Below are positions 37,024 through 45,345 of a DNA stretch of 64,000 nt, one piece after another. The position numbers and the translations under genes are program-made. The stretch lies in assembly GCF_001719615.1 (NCBI RefSeq), contig NZ_MDVX01000003.1:248001-312000 (forward strand), given 5' to 3'. Each line of letters begins with the position of its first letter. Position 1 is the first letter of the stretch. This DNA comes from Neptunicoccus sediminis (GTDB lineage: Bacteria; Pseudomonadota; Alphaproteobacteria; Rhodobacterales; Rhodobacteraceae). The notes beneath the pieces were generated by a model, which saw nothing but the letters and a program-made list of their open reading frames with translations, was not told the origin of the DNA and did not search any database.

Positions 37024-37989
37024 ATGCGTTTGAAACTGGTTCCCGAAAGCACGAATGTTAATTTCTTCGGCATCACCTATATCACGGTGGGCCTGTCAGC
37101 GATGGCGATGGTGGCCTCTGTGGTGCTGTTCCTGACGATGGGGTTGAACTATGGGATCGACTTCATGGGAGGGACAACGATCCGCACCGACAGTGAGACA
37201 ACTGTGGATGTGGGGGTATACCGCGATGCGCTAACGCCGCTGAACCTCGGGGATATTTCCATCACCGAAGTGACCGATCCGACGCGGCCTGACCTGAATG
37301 TGGCGCAAATCCGTATTCAGGCGCAGGACGGGGCGCAGGCAATCACCAACGAGACTATTCAGGCGGTGAAAGCGGCGCTGACCGAGGCGGATAGCACCAT
37401 CACTTTCCCATCTGTGGAAAGTGTCGGGCCAAAGGTCTCCGGAGAGCTGGTCTGGACCGCGGTAGAGGCCGTTGTTTTTGCTGTTCTGGCGGTTTTGTTC
37501 TACATCTGGCTGCGGTTTGAGTGGCAGTTCTCAGTGGGCGCGGTGCTGGCGCTGATCCATGACGTGACCCTGACCATCGGTGTGTTCAGCCTGCTGCAAA
37601 TCAAATTCGATCTGGCCATTATTGCGGCGCTGCTGACGATTGTGGGCTATTCGCTGAACGATACGGTGGTGGTGTTTGACCGCGTGCGGGAAAACCTGCG
37701 CAAGTTCAAGACAACTCCGTTGCAGGATGTTCTGAACCTCTCCATCAACGAGACCCTCAGCCGGACGGTGATGACCTCTGTCACAACCCTGATCGCGCTG
37801 ATTTCCCTGTTTGTGCTGGGCGGCGATGTGATCCGCGGTTTTGTGTTTGCGATGATCTGGGGCGTTTTGGTGGGGACATATTCGTCGGTCTTTGTGGCCT
37901 CCAGCGTGCTGCTGCGCCTTGGTGTGACACGGGATAAATCCAAACCTGACAATACCTCGGGCAACCAGTTCGCCAACATCGACGCCTGA
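37024..37989 (+). CDS. secF: Protein translocase subunit SecF
   Basis: Partner of SecD in protein export. The 321-residue protein has the first helix followed by LNYGIDFMGGTTIRT, the SecF/SecD hallmark, a small periplasmic domain and the C-terminal helices with GYSLNDTVVVFDRVRENL and TLSRTVMTSVTT. The ribosome binding site AAGGAGC lies six bases ahead of the ATG. It is followed one base after the stop by a TSUP permease gene, so they are probably co-transcribed. Confidence 0.98.
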   Translation: MRLKLVPESTNVNFFGITYITVGLSAMAMVASVVLFLTMGLNYGIDFMGGTTIRTDSETTVDVGVYRDALTPLNLGDISITEVTDPTRPDLNVAQIRIQAQDGAQAITNETIQAVKAALTEADSTITFPSVESVGPKVSGELVWTAVEAVVFAVLAVLFYIWLRFEWQFSVGAVLALIHDVTLTIGVFSLLQIKFDLAIIAALLTIVGYSLNDTVVVFDRVRENLRKFKTTPLQDVLNLSINETLSRTVMTSVTTLIALISLFVLGGDVIRGFVFAMIWGVLVGTYSSVFVASSVLLRLGVTRDKSKPDNTSGNQFANIDA

Positions 37990-37990
37990 C

Positions 37991-38740
37991 GTGCACACCC
38001 TGACAGAACTGGTGCAGCTGCCCGGACTGTGGTGGCTGCTCCTTGGGGCTGCCATCGCCGGCATTGTGCGCGGTTTCACAGGGTTTGGCACCGCGATGGT
38101 CTATCTGCCCTTCGCCAGTGCGGTGGTCAGTCCGGTCACTGCGCTGGTTTCCTTGATTTCGATGGATATTTTCGGCCCGCTGCCAATGGTGCCCAGTGCG
38201 CTGCGCAAGGGGCAGCCCCGCGACATCGTTCTGATGGGTTTGGGGCTGGTGATCATGCTTCCGGTTGGACTGTGGTTTCTGGTGCGTATGGAATCAGACA
38301 CCTACCGCTATGTGGTTTCTGTCACCACTTTGATCTGCGTTATGGTTCTGCTGTCGGGGTTGCGCTATAGGGGGCAACTGTCCAAGGGCGTGATCGCTGC
38401 TACAGGGGGGCTTGGCGGATTTCTCGGCGGGGTTGCCGGGTTGCCCGGCCCGCCGGTCACGGTGCTTTACATGGCCAGCAGTTTGCCCGCCGAAACCGTT
38501 CGCGCCAATATGATCCTCTATCTGATCCTAGCTGATCTGGCGATTTTTCCGGTTCTCGGGATGCAGGGCGTGCTGGGCTGGGAGCCGATCCTTATCGGGC
38601 TGCTGGCGCTGCTGCCCTATATGGCAGGAACGGCGGTAGGGGCGGCGTTGTTTGATCCTGCCAAGGAAAACCTGTATCGAGCGGCAGCATTCGTCGTGAT
38701 TACCGTGTCGGCCCTGACGGGGCTGCCGCTATGGGGTTAG
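37991..38740 (+). CDS. TSUP family membrane permease (second in window)
   Basis: A 249-residue integral membrane protein with about seven hydrophobic helices in two repeats. AGIVRGFTGFGTAMVYLP opens the first half and GGLGGFLGGVAGLPGPPVTV the second, the paired glycine-rich signature of the TauE/SafE (TSUP) family. The GTG start at 37991 follows the secF stop by one base. The substrate is unknown; family members move sulfonates, sulfite or small organic acids. Its place behind secF is typical of Rhodobacterales gene order and need not imply a role in protein export. Confidence 0.82.
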   Translation: MHTLTELVQLPGLWWLLLGAAIAGIVRGFTGFGTAMVYLPFASAVVSPVTALVSLISMDIFGPLPMVPSALRKGQPRDIVLMGLGLVIMLPVGLWFLVRMESDTYRYVVSVTTLICVMVLLSGLRYRGQLSKGVIAATGGLGGFLGGVAGLPGPPVTVLYMASSLPAETVRANMILYLILADLAIFPVLGMQGVLGWEPILIGLLALLPYMAGTAVGAALFDPAKENLYRAAAFVVITVSALTGLPLWG

Positions 38741-38770
38741 GCCGCGCGCCAGAAAAACAGGAGAAAGCCT

Positions 38771-39124
38771 ATGAAACTTTCAGAAGTCACCTTCGGTTCA
38801 CAACCGCCTGTGGACGCCTATGGTCCGGGGTTCTTTCGGGTGGAAAACCAGCCCCGCGACGGCGCCCTGTTGTTAAGTTCGCAGGGTATTTCGGATTGGG
38901 CGGGATTGCAGGATCCCGCACCGCTGCTGGCCCTTGCAGACAGTTATGACATTCTTTTTGTGGGTACGGGTGCGGATATTGCGCCCTTGCCCGCCAGCCT
39001 GCGCGAGACGCTCGAAGAAGCGGGTGTCGCCGCCGAGGTCATGTCCAGCCCGAGCGCCTGTCGCACCTATAACATCCTGTTGTCCGAAGGCCGCCGCGTA
39101 GCCATCGCCGCCTTGCCAGTCTGA
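38771..39124 (+). CDS. Mth938-like domain protein (DUF498)
   Basis: A 117-residue soluble protein matching the Mth938/DUF498 family, a small alpha/beta fold of unknown function (its eukaryotic relative NDUFAF3 helps assemble complex I). Visible family pieces are the GPGFFRVENQ opening, LFVGTGADIAPLPASLRETLEEAGV and MSSPSACRTYNILLSEGRRVAIAAL. AGGAG precedes the ATG. It is probably the last gene of the yajC-secD-secF-permease transcript, a common arrangement in this order. Confidence 0.88.
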   Translation: MKLSEVTFGSQPPVDAYGPGFFRVENQPRDGALLLSSQGISDWAGLQDPAPLLALADSYDILFVGTGADIAPLPASLRETLEEAGVAAEVMSSPSACRTYNILLSEGRRVAIAALPV

Positions 39125-39173
39125 GCTTGGAATAGGGCTTGGCTTTGCTGGCGGAGGCTCTAGGTTATGGGCT

Positions 39174-39632
39174 ATGAAAAGACTTTTACATCTGTCCTGC
39201 CTTACGGCGATCCTGCTGGCTGCACCGGCGGCTGCGCGGACCTATAATTGTGTGCTCAAAGACGCCAGAAACAGCGGATGGGCCCCCGAAACCCTTGCGT
39301 TTGAGGTATTTGAAGGCGACACCACGGCGCGTGCCTTTGACCCGATCACCTATTCGATCAGCGGCCAACTGGCCACCGCGCAGGTTGTGACCGCCAATTC
39401 GGTGCGGGTGTCGCTGAACTGGAAATCCGGACGCTATGACAACCCCAAAGCCCGCCCCACGCGCGATTTTTCAGGGCGCGGGGCGCTGCCGATTACCTTT
39501 ACCGCAACGTTGCTAAGGGGCGGGAACAAAATCCTTTTACGGGCCAGCCCAAGCGGTCTGAACAGCTTTTTCACCGCCAAGGGAGCCTGCGTCGAAAGCA
39601 ACGCACCCTTGGAACAACTGATACCTCTCTAG
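39174..39632 (+). CDS. Secreted protein of unknown function
   Basis: A 152-residue protein with a clear Sec signal peptide (MKRLLHLSCLTAILLAAPAAA-RTY). The mature part is about 130 residues, beta-rich and basic. It contains two Cys (YNCVL and GACVE) that may form a disulfide linking the ends. I do not recognise a family. The gene starts 49 bases after the Mth938-like gene and may belong to the same transcript. The 197 bases that follow hold the sodB promoter region and no other gene. Confidence 0.65.
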   Translation: MKRLLHLSCLTAILLAAPAAARTYNCVLKDARNSGWAPETLAFEVFEGDTTARAFDPITYSISGQLATAQVVTANSVRVSLNWKSGRYDNPKARPTRDFSGRGALPITFTATLLRGGNKILLRASPSGLNSFFTAKGACVESNAPLEQLIPL

Positions 39633-39829
39633 CCTCTTGCACGGGGCGGGAAGGTCTGCGTCGAAATCATCCATGCCGTCGGGCACAGCAAAAGCCTGAT
39701 TTGGTTTGCAAAACAATTTCAACGCATTAGAGATAGGCAAAACACGGGTTTTACCGACAGGTGAAGCGCGATACAATCACCCCGACGCCAGAGCAGTGCT
39801 TTGGCCAGACTAAACAGAAAGAGGATACT

Positions 39830-40429
39830 ATGGCTTTTGAACTTCCCGATCTTCCCTATGCGCACGATGCTTTGGCAGATGCCGGCATGTCCAAGGAAAC
39901 ACTGGAATATCACCACGACCTGCACCACAAAGCCTATGTGGACAACGGCAACAAGCTGATCGCGGGAACCGAGTGGGAGGGCAAGTCCCTCGAAGACATC
40001 ATCACCGGCACTTATGATGCGTCTTCTGTTGCCCAGAACGGCATCTTCAACAACATCAGCCAGCTTTGGAACCACAACCAATTCTGGGAAATGATGGGTC
40101 CGGGCGAAAGCAAGATGCCTTCCGAACTGGAAGCCGCCCTGAAAGACAGCTTCGGTTCTGTTGACAAGTTCAAGGAAGACTTCTCTGCAGCAGGTGCAGG
40201 TCAGTTCGGTTCCGGTTGGGCCTGGCTGGTAAAAGACAAAGACGGCGGTCTGAAAGTGACCAAAACCGAAAACGGCGTGAACCCGCTGTGCTTTGGTCAG
40301 ACCGCGCTGCTGGGCTGTGATGTGTGGGAACACTCCTACTACATCGACTTCCGCAACAAACGTCCGGCCTATCTGTCGAACTTCCTCGACAAACTGGTAA
40401 ACTGGGAAAACGTCGCAAGCCGCATGTAA
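39830..40429 (+). CDS. sodB: Superoxide dismutase, iron type
   Basis: Cytosolic enzyme that dismutates superoxide (EC 1.15.1.1). The 199-residue protein has all four metal ligands: His28 (YHHDLHH), His82 (QLWNHNQFW), Asp164 and His168 (CDVWEHSYYIDF). Gln78, four residues before His82, is the Fe-type second-sphere glutamine, so iron is the likely metal, although cambialistic use cannot be excluded. The ATG at 39830 gives the standard MAFELPDLPYAHDAL start. The gene is monocistronic with its own promoter region and a strong terminator. Confidence 0.96.
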   Translation: MAFELPDLPYAHDALADAGMSKETLEYHHDLHHKAYVDNGNKLIAGTEWEGKSLEDIITGTYDASSVAQNGIFNNISQLWNHNQFWEMMGPGESKMPSELEAALKDSFGSVDKFKEDFSAAGAGQFGSGWAWLVKDKDGGLKVTKTENGVNPLCFGQTALLGCDVWEHSYYIDFRNKRPAYLSNFLDKLVNWENVASRM

Positions 40430-40470
40430 GCAGCAGGGCGCGGTCCTGCGCCATGACGACAGATCTTTTG

Positions 40471-40502
40471 ACCCGCTCCCAAACCTTGGGGGCGGGTTTT
40501 TT
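40471..40502 (+). terminator. Rho-independent terminator of sodB
   Basis: The stem ACCCGC-T-CCCAA / TTGGG-G-GCGGGT around the loop ACC is followed directly by a run of six T, about 40 bases after the sodB stop. Confidence 0.95.
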
Positions 40503-40565
40503 CATGCAACCTTGTCGTCCTGCCCCGCGTTGGCTCTGTGAACCGGAACAACTTAGGAGGATCAG

Positions 40566-41018
40566 ATGGCTGAACTGAAAAACGGGACTTGGGTGCTTGT
40601 CGCAGACGGTGAAAAAGCGCTGTTTCTGGAAAACCTGACCGATGGAGAAGATCCGCACCTGCAAGTGGTCCGTAAGGAAGAGCAGGACAATCCCCCCCAC
40701 CGGGAACAGGCTGCCAACCGACCCGGACGGATGCCCGATGTGGGGCAGGGACAACGTTCTGCACTGGCGGATACGGATTTTCATGAGTTGGAGAAAGAAC
40801 GTTTCGCGGCCCAACTGGCAGACATGCTGTACCAGCGCGCCCATAAGGGCCAGTTCAAGCACCTTGTTCTTGTGGCTGCACCCAACATTCTGGGGGAGCT
40901 GCGCAGTCAGATCCATTCGGAAGTGTCCGATAAGGTGGTTGGCGAGATTGCCAAAACCCTGACCAATCACCCGCTGGATGAAATTGAGGATATTGTGAAA
41001 AAAGAACTGGCCGCCTGA
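40566..41018 (+). CDS. Host attachment family protein
   Basis: A 150-residue soluble protein of the 'protein required for attachment to host cells' family. The start NGTWVLVADGEKALFLEN, the loop GRMPDVGQGQRSALADTDFH and the C-terminal APNILGELRSQIHSEV with a LxxHPLDEIE tail are the usual family blocks. The family was named from Agrobacterium work. The fold resembles archaeal release factor-like domains and the molecular function is unknown. A strong ribosome binding site, TTAGGAGG, lies seven bases ahead. The gene is alone between two terminators. Confidence 0.87.
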   Translation: MAELKNGTWVLVADGEKALFLENLTDGEDPHLQVVRKEEQDNPPHREQAANRPGRMPDVGQGQRSALADTDFHELEKERFAAQLADMLYQRAHKGQFKHLVLVAAPNILGELRSQIHSEVSDKVVGEIAKTLTNHPLDEIEDIVKKELAA

Positions 41019-41039
41019 CGCAGTCGGTGCCGGAAAAAC

Positions 41040-41068
41040 AGCGGTGCGGGGAATATGCCCGCACCGCT
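41040..41068 (-). terminator. Terminator between host-attachment and LOG genes
   Basis: An 11-bp perfect stem, AGCGGTGCGGG / CCCGCACCGCT, with a 7-base loop is followed on the minus strand by TGTTTTTCC. It serves the LOG gene and may also end the opposite transcript. Confidence 0.85.
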
Positions 41069-41079
41069 TCATTTGGGGG

Positions 41080-41643
41080 CTAGCCGTTGGCAGGGGATAG
41101 CCGGTTCAGGACTGCCTCAACGGTTTCGTCCACAACAAACAACTGTTTCAGACTGCCATCGGCAAAACCCTTATCTACCGTGTGATCCACCAATGCCAGC
41201 AGCGGGTCCCAGTAGCCGTCGATATTCACCAGAATAATCGGCTTGGCGTGGAGCTTTAGCTGCGCCCATGTCAGCACCTCAAAGAACTCGTCCAGCGAAC
41301 CGGCGCCGCCCGGCAGGACCACAATCGCGTCAGAGTTCTTATACATCACCTTTTTACGTTCGTGCATGGTCTCGGTGACGATAAAGGCCGACAGGTCCCG
41401 TTTGCCGACCTCCCAGTTCAGCAGGTGTTCGGGAATGACGCCGAAGGTTTCGCCGCCGGCCTTTTGTGCGGCGGTGGCAACCGCGCCCATCAATCCGACA
41501 TCTCCGGCCCCGTAGACCAGCCGCATGTTCCGTTCCGCCAGTCCGGTGCCAAGGTCGATCGCTGCCTGTTTATAGGCCGGATCGGTCCCGAAACGGGAGC
41601 CGCAGAAGACGCAGACAGAGAGGTTTTGGGTATTTAGGGGCAT
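41080..41643 (-). CDS. LOG family protein (nucleoside 5'-monophosphate phosphoribohydrolase)
   Basis: A 187-residue Rossmann-like protein of the LOG/TIGR00730 family. These proteins cleave AMP-type nucleotides to base and ribose 5-phosphate; in plants and some bacteria they activate cytokinins. The signature PGGAGSLDEFFEVLTW (PGGxGxxxE) is present with VYGAGDVGLMG and FCGSRFGTDPAY earlier. It has the typical length of the bacterial enzymes. Whether it makes cytokinins or acts in nucleotide clean-up cannot be told. The gene is divergent from the LysM gene. Confidence 0.9.
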   Translation of the reverse strand: MPLNTQNLSVCVFCGSRFGTDPAYKQAAIDLGTGLAERNMRLVYGAGDVGLMGAVATAAQKAGGETFGVIPEHLLNWEVGKRDLSAFIVTETMHERKKVMYKNSDAIVVLPGGAGSLDEFFEVLTWAQLKLHAKPIILVNIDGYWDPLLALVDHTVDKGFADGSLKQLFVVDETVEAVLNRLSPANG

Positions 41644-41746
41644 TGCAGGCTCTTTGTTATTGGCATTTTGAGATTGGGTTTTCTTAGTGTATCACGGTAG
41701 CGAGCCGGTGAAACGGCAAAACGCTGCCCCGAGAAGACCACGATTT

Positions 41747-43357
41747 ATGTCCAAGCTGCCTTCGATTTCCGTCCCGATCCAGATTGCCATCGCGGGTGTG
41801 ACGCTCGCTATAATCATGGCGCTGATGGTGTTCCTGCGGGATCCTTTACCGCCGGAACTGGTGCCAACGCGGGAAGAAACCACCTTGCAGGACACGTCAC
41901 TAGGGACGCAGCGCGAATCCTCGTCCCGGACTACGACCCAGTCCGGGCGTGTGCAAGAGACTGCGACGGCATCCAATAGCACCGCGCAAGTTAACGCGGA
42001 TGATCCGGCCGCCCCGCGCGAAAGGCCGGCCGATTTCGGGTTCGTCGGAACTGACGCTATAAAGGAAGAGGAACCGGTTGAGACTGCCAGCCCGAACACG
42101 GCGGGGCGCGATACAGCACCCGCCGTATCTCCCGCAACTGAGCGAGAGCCAACAGCAAGCGACACCGCGGCCGCGCTGTCAGAGCCTGTAACCGCAGAGG
42201 AAACGGCAGGCGAAACCGCAGAAGAAACGGCAGCGGCAGAAGCGCCCGTGGCAGAACCTTTGGTGGCACAAGAGCCAGCAGAGCGGCTGAACACCCCTGA
42301 TGTAGCCGATACCCCTGTCACAACCCTTGCCACTGCCAGCGAAGCTGTCGGTCCCGTGAACGAAACCGATACGGCAGCGCTTGAAGACATCACCGAGCCA
42401 CGCGTGCAGGATAACCTTGCAGAACCGGCGGAGGCATCCGCGCCGGATCTGGCGGTCAATTCGTCCCAACCCGCCGCTGCGCCAGAGGTGCAAGCCACCA
42501 CCGCACAGCCCGACCCGACCACGAAAGCCCCGCGATTTGATCTGGTGCGGGTGGATAACAGCGGCGCAACCGTGATCGCAGGACAGGCGGCGCCCGGGGC
42601 GGAGGTGCAGGTAACGCTTGGAAATGCCCCTCTGGAAACCGTTCGGGCGGATCAAAGCGGTTCTTTCGTGGCTATTGTCCAGCTTCCGGCGGGAAATAAT
42701 CCCCAGACGATGGGGCTGGAGGAATTACGGGATGGCGATGTTGTTTCAGCCTCTCCCCAGACGGTGCTGGTGGTGCCGCCGCAACCCGATACGCCGGAAA
42801 CCGCGCCCACCATTGTCGTGGCCGATACCCAAGGGGCTGCGGTGATCCAACCGGGCCAGCCCCCGTTGCCCGAAGAACTGTCTGACGATCCGCTGAGCCT
42901 TGATACCATTTCCTACGATCAGGGCGGCGCAGTGGTGCTGGCGGGGCGCGGCAGTGGCGCACAATTCGTGCGGGTTTATGTGGACAACCAGCCGGTCCAG
43001 ACCGAACCCGTGCTACAGGATGGCAACTGGCGCGTTGTGCTGCCTGCGGTGGATCAGGGGGTCCACACGCTGCGGGTGGATCAGATCAGCAAGGCCGGAG
43101 ATGTGCTGTCCCGTGTCGAAAGTCCGTTCAAACGGGAAGCACCGGCAGAACTGGCCGCCGCTGCCCGCAATGCGCCGGATAAATCAACAGTGGTGGTGCA
43201 ACCGGGCCATACGCTTTGGGCGCTGGCCGAAAGCCGTTACGGGGACGGGGTGAAATACGTCCAGATTTTCCGCGCCAATCGGGACCGGATCAGGGATGCG
43301 GATTTGATCTACCCCGGACAGGTGTTTGACCTGCCAGAGGCGGCGGCGCCAAATTAA
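41747..43357 (+). CDS. Membrane-anchored LysM protein with long Ala/Glu-rich region
   Basis: A 536-residue protein. An N-terminal transmembrane anchor (IQIAIAGVTLAIIMALMVFL, about residues 11-30) is followed by some 220 residues of Ala/Glu/Thr/Pro-rich low-complexity sequence, probably disordered and periplasmic. Next are two beta-rich repeats with GATVIAGQAAPGAEVQV and GGAVVLAGRGSGAQFVRV (Ig-like). The chain ends in a LysM domain (VVVQPGHTLWALAESRYGDG to IYPGQVFDLP). It should span the periplasm and hold peptidoglycan. The start at 41747 was chosen because the 20 upstream codons from a GTG at 41687 add charged, unrelated residues. It is a single gene before the Atm1-type exporter. Confidence 0.8.
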   Translation: MSKLPSISVPIQIAIAGVTLAIIMALMVFLRDPLPPELVPTREETTLQDTSLGTQRESSSRTTTQSGRVQETATASNSTAQVNADDPAAPRERPADFGFVGTDAIKEEEPVETASPNTAGRDTAPAVSPATEREPTASDTAAALSEPVTAEETAGETAEETAAAEAPVAEPLVAQEPAERLNTPDVADTPVTTLATASEAVGPVNETDTAALEDITEPRVQDNLAEPAEASAPDLAVNSSQPAAAPEVQATTAQPDPTTKAPRFDLVRVDNSGATVIAGQAAPGAEVQVTLGNAPLETVRADQSGSFVAIVQLPAGNNPQTMGLEELRDGDVVSASPQTVLVVPPQPDTPETAPTIVVADTQGAAVIQPGQPPLPEELSDDPLSLDTISYDQGGAVVLAGRGSGAQFVRVYVDNQPVQTEPVLQDGNWRVVLPAVDQGVHTLRVDQISKAGDVLSRVESPFKREAPAELAAAARNAPDKSTVVVQPGHTLWALAESRYGDGVKYVQIFRANRDRIRDADLIYPGQVFDLPEAAAPN

Positions 43358-43424
43358 GCCTTCGCCGCTCTGGTCAATCCGGTCGCCGGGAACTATCTAA
43401 GAGCCTTCAAGAGAAGGCGTCCCG

Positions 43425-45263
43425 ATGCGAAAATCCACTATTACCACTTCTGACATTGATCGCAAAAGCGGCATGCGCACCATCCGCAAGGTGATGCCCT
43501 ATCTGTGGCCAAGCGACAAGCCCGAGATCAAGACCCGCGTGATCGCCGCCCTTGTGGTGCTGGTGATTGCCCGTTTGATCGCCGTTGCGACCCCGTTTTT
43601 CTACAAAGGCGCGGTGGATGCACTGGCACCGGTGGCCGAGGAAACACCCCCCGTTCTGATGTTGGCGATGGGCGCGGTTGGTCTGACGGTGGCGTACGGT
43701 GCGTTGCGTCTGCTGTCTGTAGGCTTCAACCAGTTGCGCGATGCGATTTTCGCCCGTGTGGGCCAGCGGGCGCTGCGCAAACTGGCGCTGGAAACCTTTG
43801 AACATATGCACGCGCTTTCGCTGCGCTATCACATCACCCGCAAGACCGGCGGGCTGAGCCGGATCATCGAACGGGGCGTGAAGGGCGTGGATTTTCTGCT
43901 GCGCTTCTTGCTGTTCTCCATCGGACCGCTGGTGCTGGAACTGGTGCTAATCGGCGGTATCCTCTTTTTTGTATTCGATGTCTGGTATCTGGCTGTGGTG
44001 GTTGTAACCATCTGGCTTTACATCTGGTTCACCTTCAAGGTGACCGAATGGCGAGTGCAAATCCGCAAAGAAATGAACGATCAGGACACGGACGCCAACC
44101 AGAAGGCCATCGACAGTCTGCTGAACTTTGAAACGGTGAAATACTTCGGCGCGGAAAAGCGCGAGGCGGCCCGTTACGACGAAAGTATGAAAAATTACGA
44201 ATCCGCGGCCCTTAAAACCAGCTACTCGCTGTCCTTCCTGAACTTCGGCCAGTCGTTCTTTATTTCAACCGGACTGGTGATCGTCATGGTCATGGCCGCG
44301 ATGGGCGTGCAAAGCGGGCAGATGACGGTGGGCGATTTCGTCATGGTTAACGCCTATATGATCCAGATCACCATGCCGCTGAACTTCCTTGGCACCGTGT
44401 ACCGTGAAATCCGTCAGGCGCTGGTGGATATGGGCGAAATGTTCGATCTGTTGGAACAACCCTCGGAAGTGACAGACAAGCCTGATGCGAAGAAGCTGAA
44501 TGTCACGGGCGGTGAGATCCGCTTTAAAGGGGTGGATTTCGGCTATAGCGGGGAACGTCAAATCCTTAAATCGCTCGATCTGGTGGTGAAACCCGGTCAG
44601 ACGGTTGCGGTGGTCGGGCCGTCCGGTTCTGGCAAATCCACCATCGGGCGGCTGTTGTTCCGGTTTTACGATGTGAACGGCGGTTCGATCAAGATTGACG
44701 GTCAGGACTTGCGGGATGTGACGCAAGACAGTCTGCATGATGCGCTTGGCATTGTGCCGCAGGATACGGTGCTGTTCAACGATACCATTGGCTATAACAT
44801 TGCCTACGGACGCGAGGGCGCTACCCGCGAGGATGTGATCACTGCCGCCAAGGCTGCCAAGATCCACGACTTTGTGGAATCCCTGCACGAAGGCTATGAC
44901 ACTGCTGTCGGGGAACGGGGGCTGAAGCTGTCGGGTGGTGAGAAACAAAGGGTCGGCATCGCACGGACCTTGCTCAAGAACCCGCCGATCCTGCTGCTGG
45001 ATGAGGCGACTTCGGCGCTGGATACCGAAACCGAACGGGACATTCAGGAAAGCCTGCGGGCCATGGGGCAGGGGCGTTCGGTGATTACTATCGCGCACCG
45101 TCTGTCCACTGTGGTGGATGCAGACCGGATTATGGTGCTGGAACAGGGTGTGGTTGTTGAACAGGGCACCCACGACGAACTGGTCGCGATGGGCGGGCGC
45201 TATTACAGCATGTGGCAGCGCCAACTCTCTGAACAGGACGAGGAAGGCAGCGCCGTCGCCTAA
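43425..45263 (+). CDS. Atm1-type ABC exporter (heavy metal / Fe-S related)
   Basis: A 612-residue half-transporter with six transmembrane helices (to about residue 330) fused to an ATPase domain. The Walker A GPSGSGKST is near residue 398, the signature LSGGEKQRV near 501 and Walker B ILLLDEATSALD near 522. The N-terminal KVMPYLWPSDKPEIKTRV and LLNFETVKYFGAEKREAARYD match the Atm1/HMT1 group, which exports glutathione-linked compounds in metal homeostasis and cytosolic Fe-S maturation. It should work as a homodimer. A strong terminator follows. Confidence 0.9.
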   Translation: MRKSTITTSDIDRKSGMRTIRKVMPYLWPSDKPEIKTRVIAALVVLVIARLIAVATPFFYKGAVDALAPVAEETPPVLMLAMGAVGLTVAYGALRLLSVGFNQLRDAIFARVGQRALRKLALETFEHMHALSLRYHITRKTGGLSRIIERGVKGVDFLLRFLLFSIGPLVLELVLIGGILFFVFDVWYLAVVVVTIWLYIWFTFKVTEWRVQIRKEMNDQDTDANQKAIDSLLNFETVKYFGAEKREAARYDESMKNYESAALKTSYSLSFLNFGQSFFISTGLVIVMVMAAMGVQSGQMTVGDFVMVNAYMIQITMPLNFLGTVYREIRQALVDMGEMFDLLEQPSEVTDKPDAKKLNVTGGEIRFKGVDFGYSGERQILKSLDLVVKPGQTVAVVGPSGSGKSTIGRLLFRFYDVNGGSIKIDGQDLRDVTQDSLHDALGIVPQDTVLFNDTIGYNIAYGREGATREDVITAAKAAKIHDFVESLHEGYDTAVGERGLKLSGGEKQRVGIARTLLKNPPILLLDEATSALDTETERDIQESLRAMGQGRSVITIAHRLSTVVDADRIMVLEQGVVVEQGTHDELVAMGGRYYSMWQRQLSEQDEEGSAVA

Positions 45264-45285
45264 GGCGGTAAGGCTGGACCCAAAC

Positions 45286-45326
45286 AAAAGCCCCCGCCGG
45301 AGTGGATGCTCTGGCGGGGGCTTTTT
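45286..45326. terminator. Bidirectional terminator between ABC exporter and RND pump genes
   Basis: A 13-bp perfect stem, AAAAGCCCCCGCC / GGCGGGGGCTTTT, with a 14-base loop is flanked by T runs on either strand, between two convergent genes. Confidence 0.95.
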
Positions 45327-45345
45327 CGTTTCCGTGAAGTCCTGA

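Noticed and set aside
41080-41643. Naming the LOG-family protein a lysine decarboxylase
   Set aside because: The PGGxGxxxE motif was once mislabelled that way; the family acts as a nucleotide phosphoribohydrolase.
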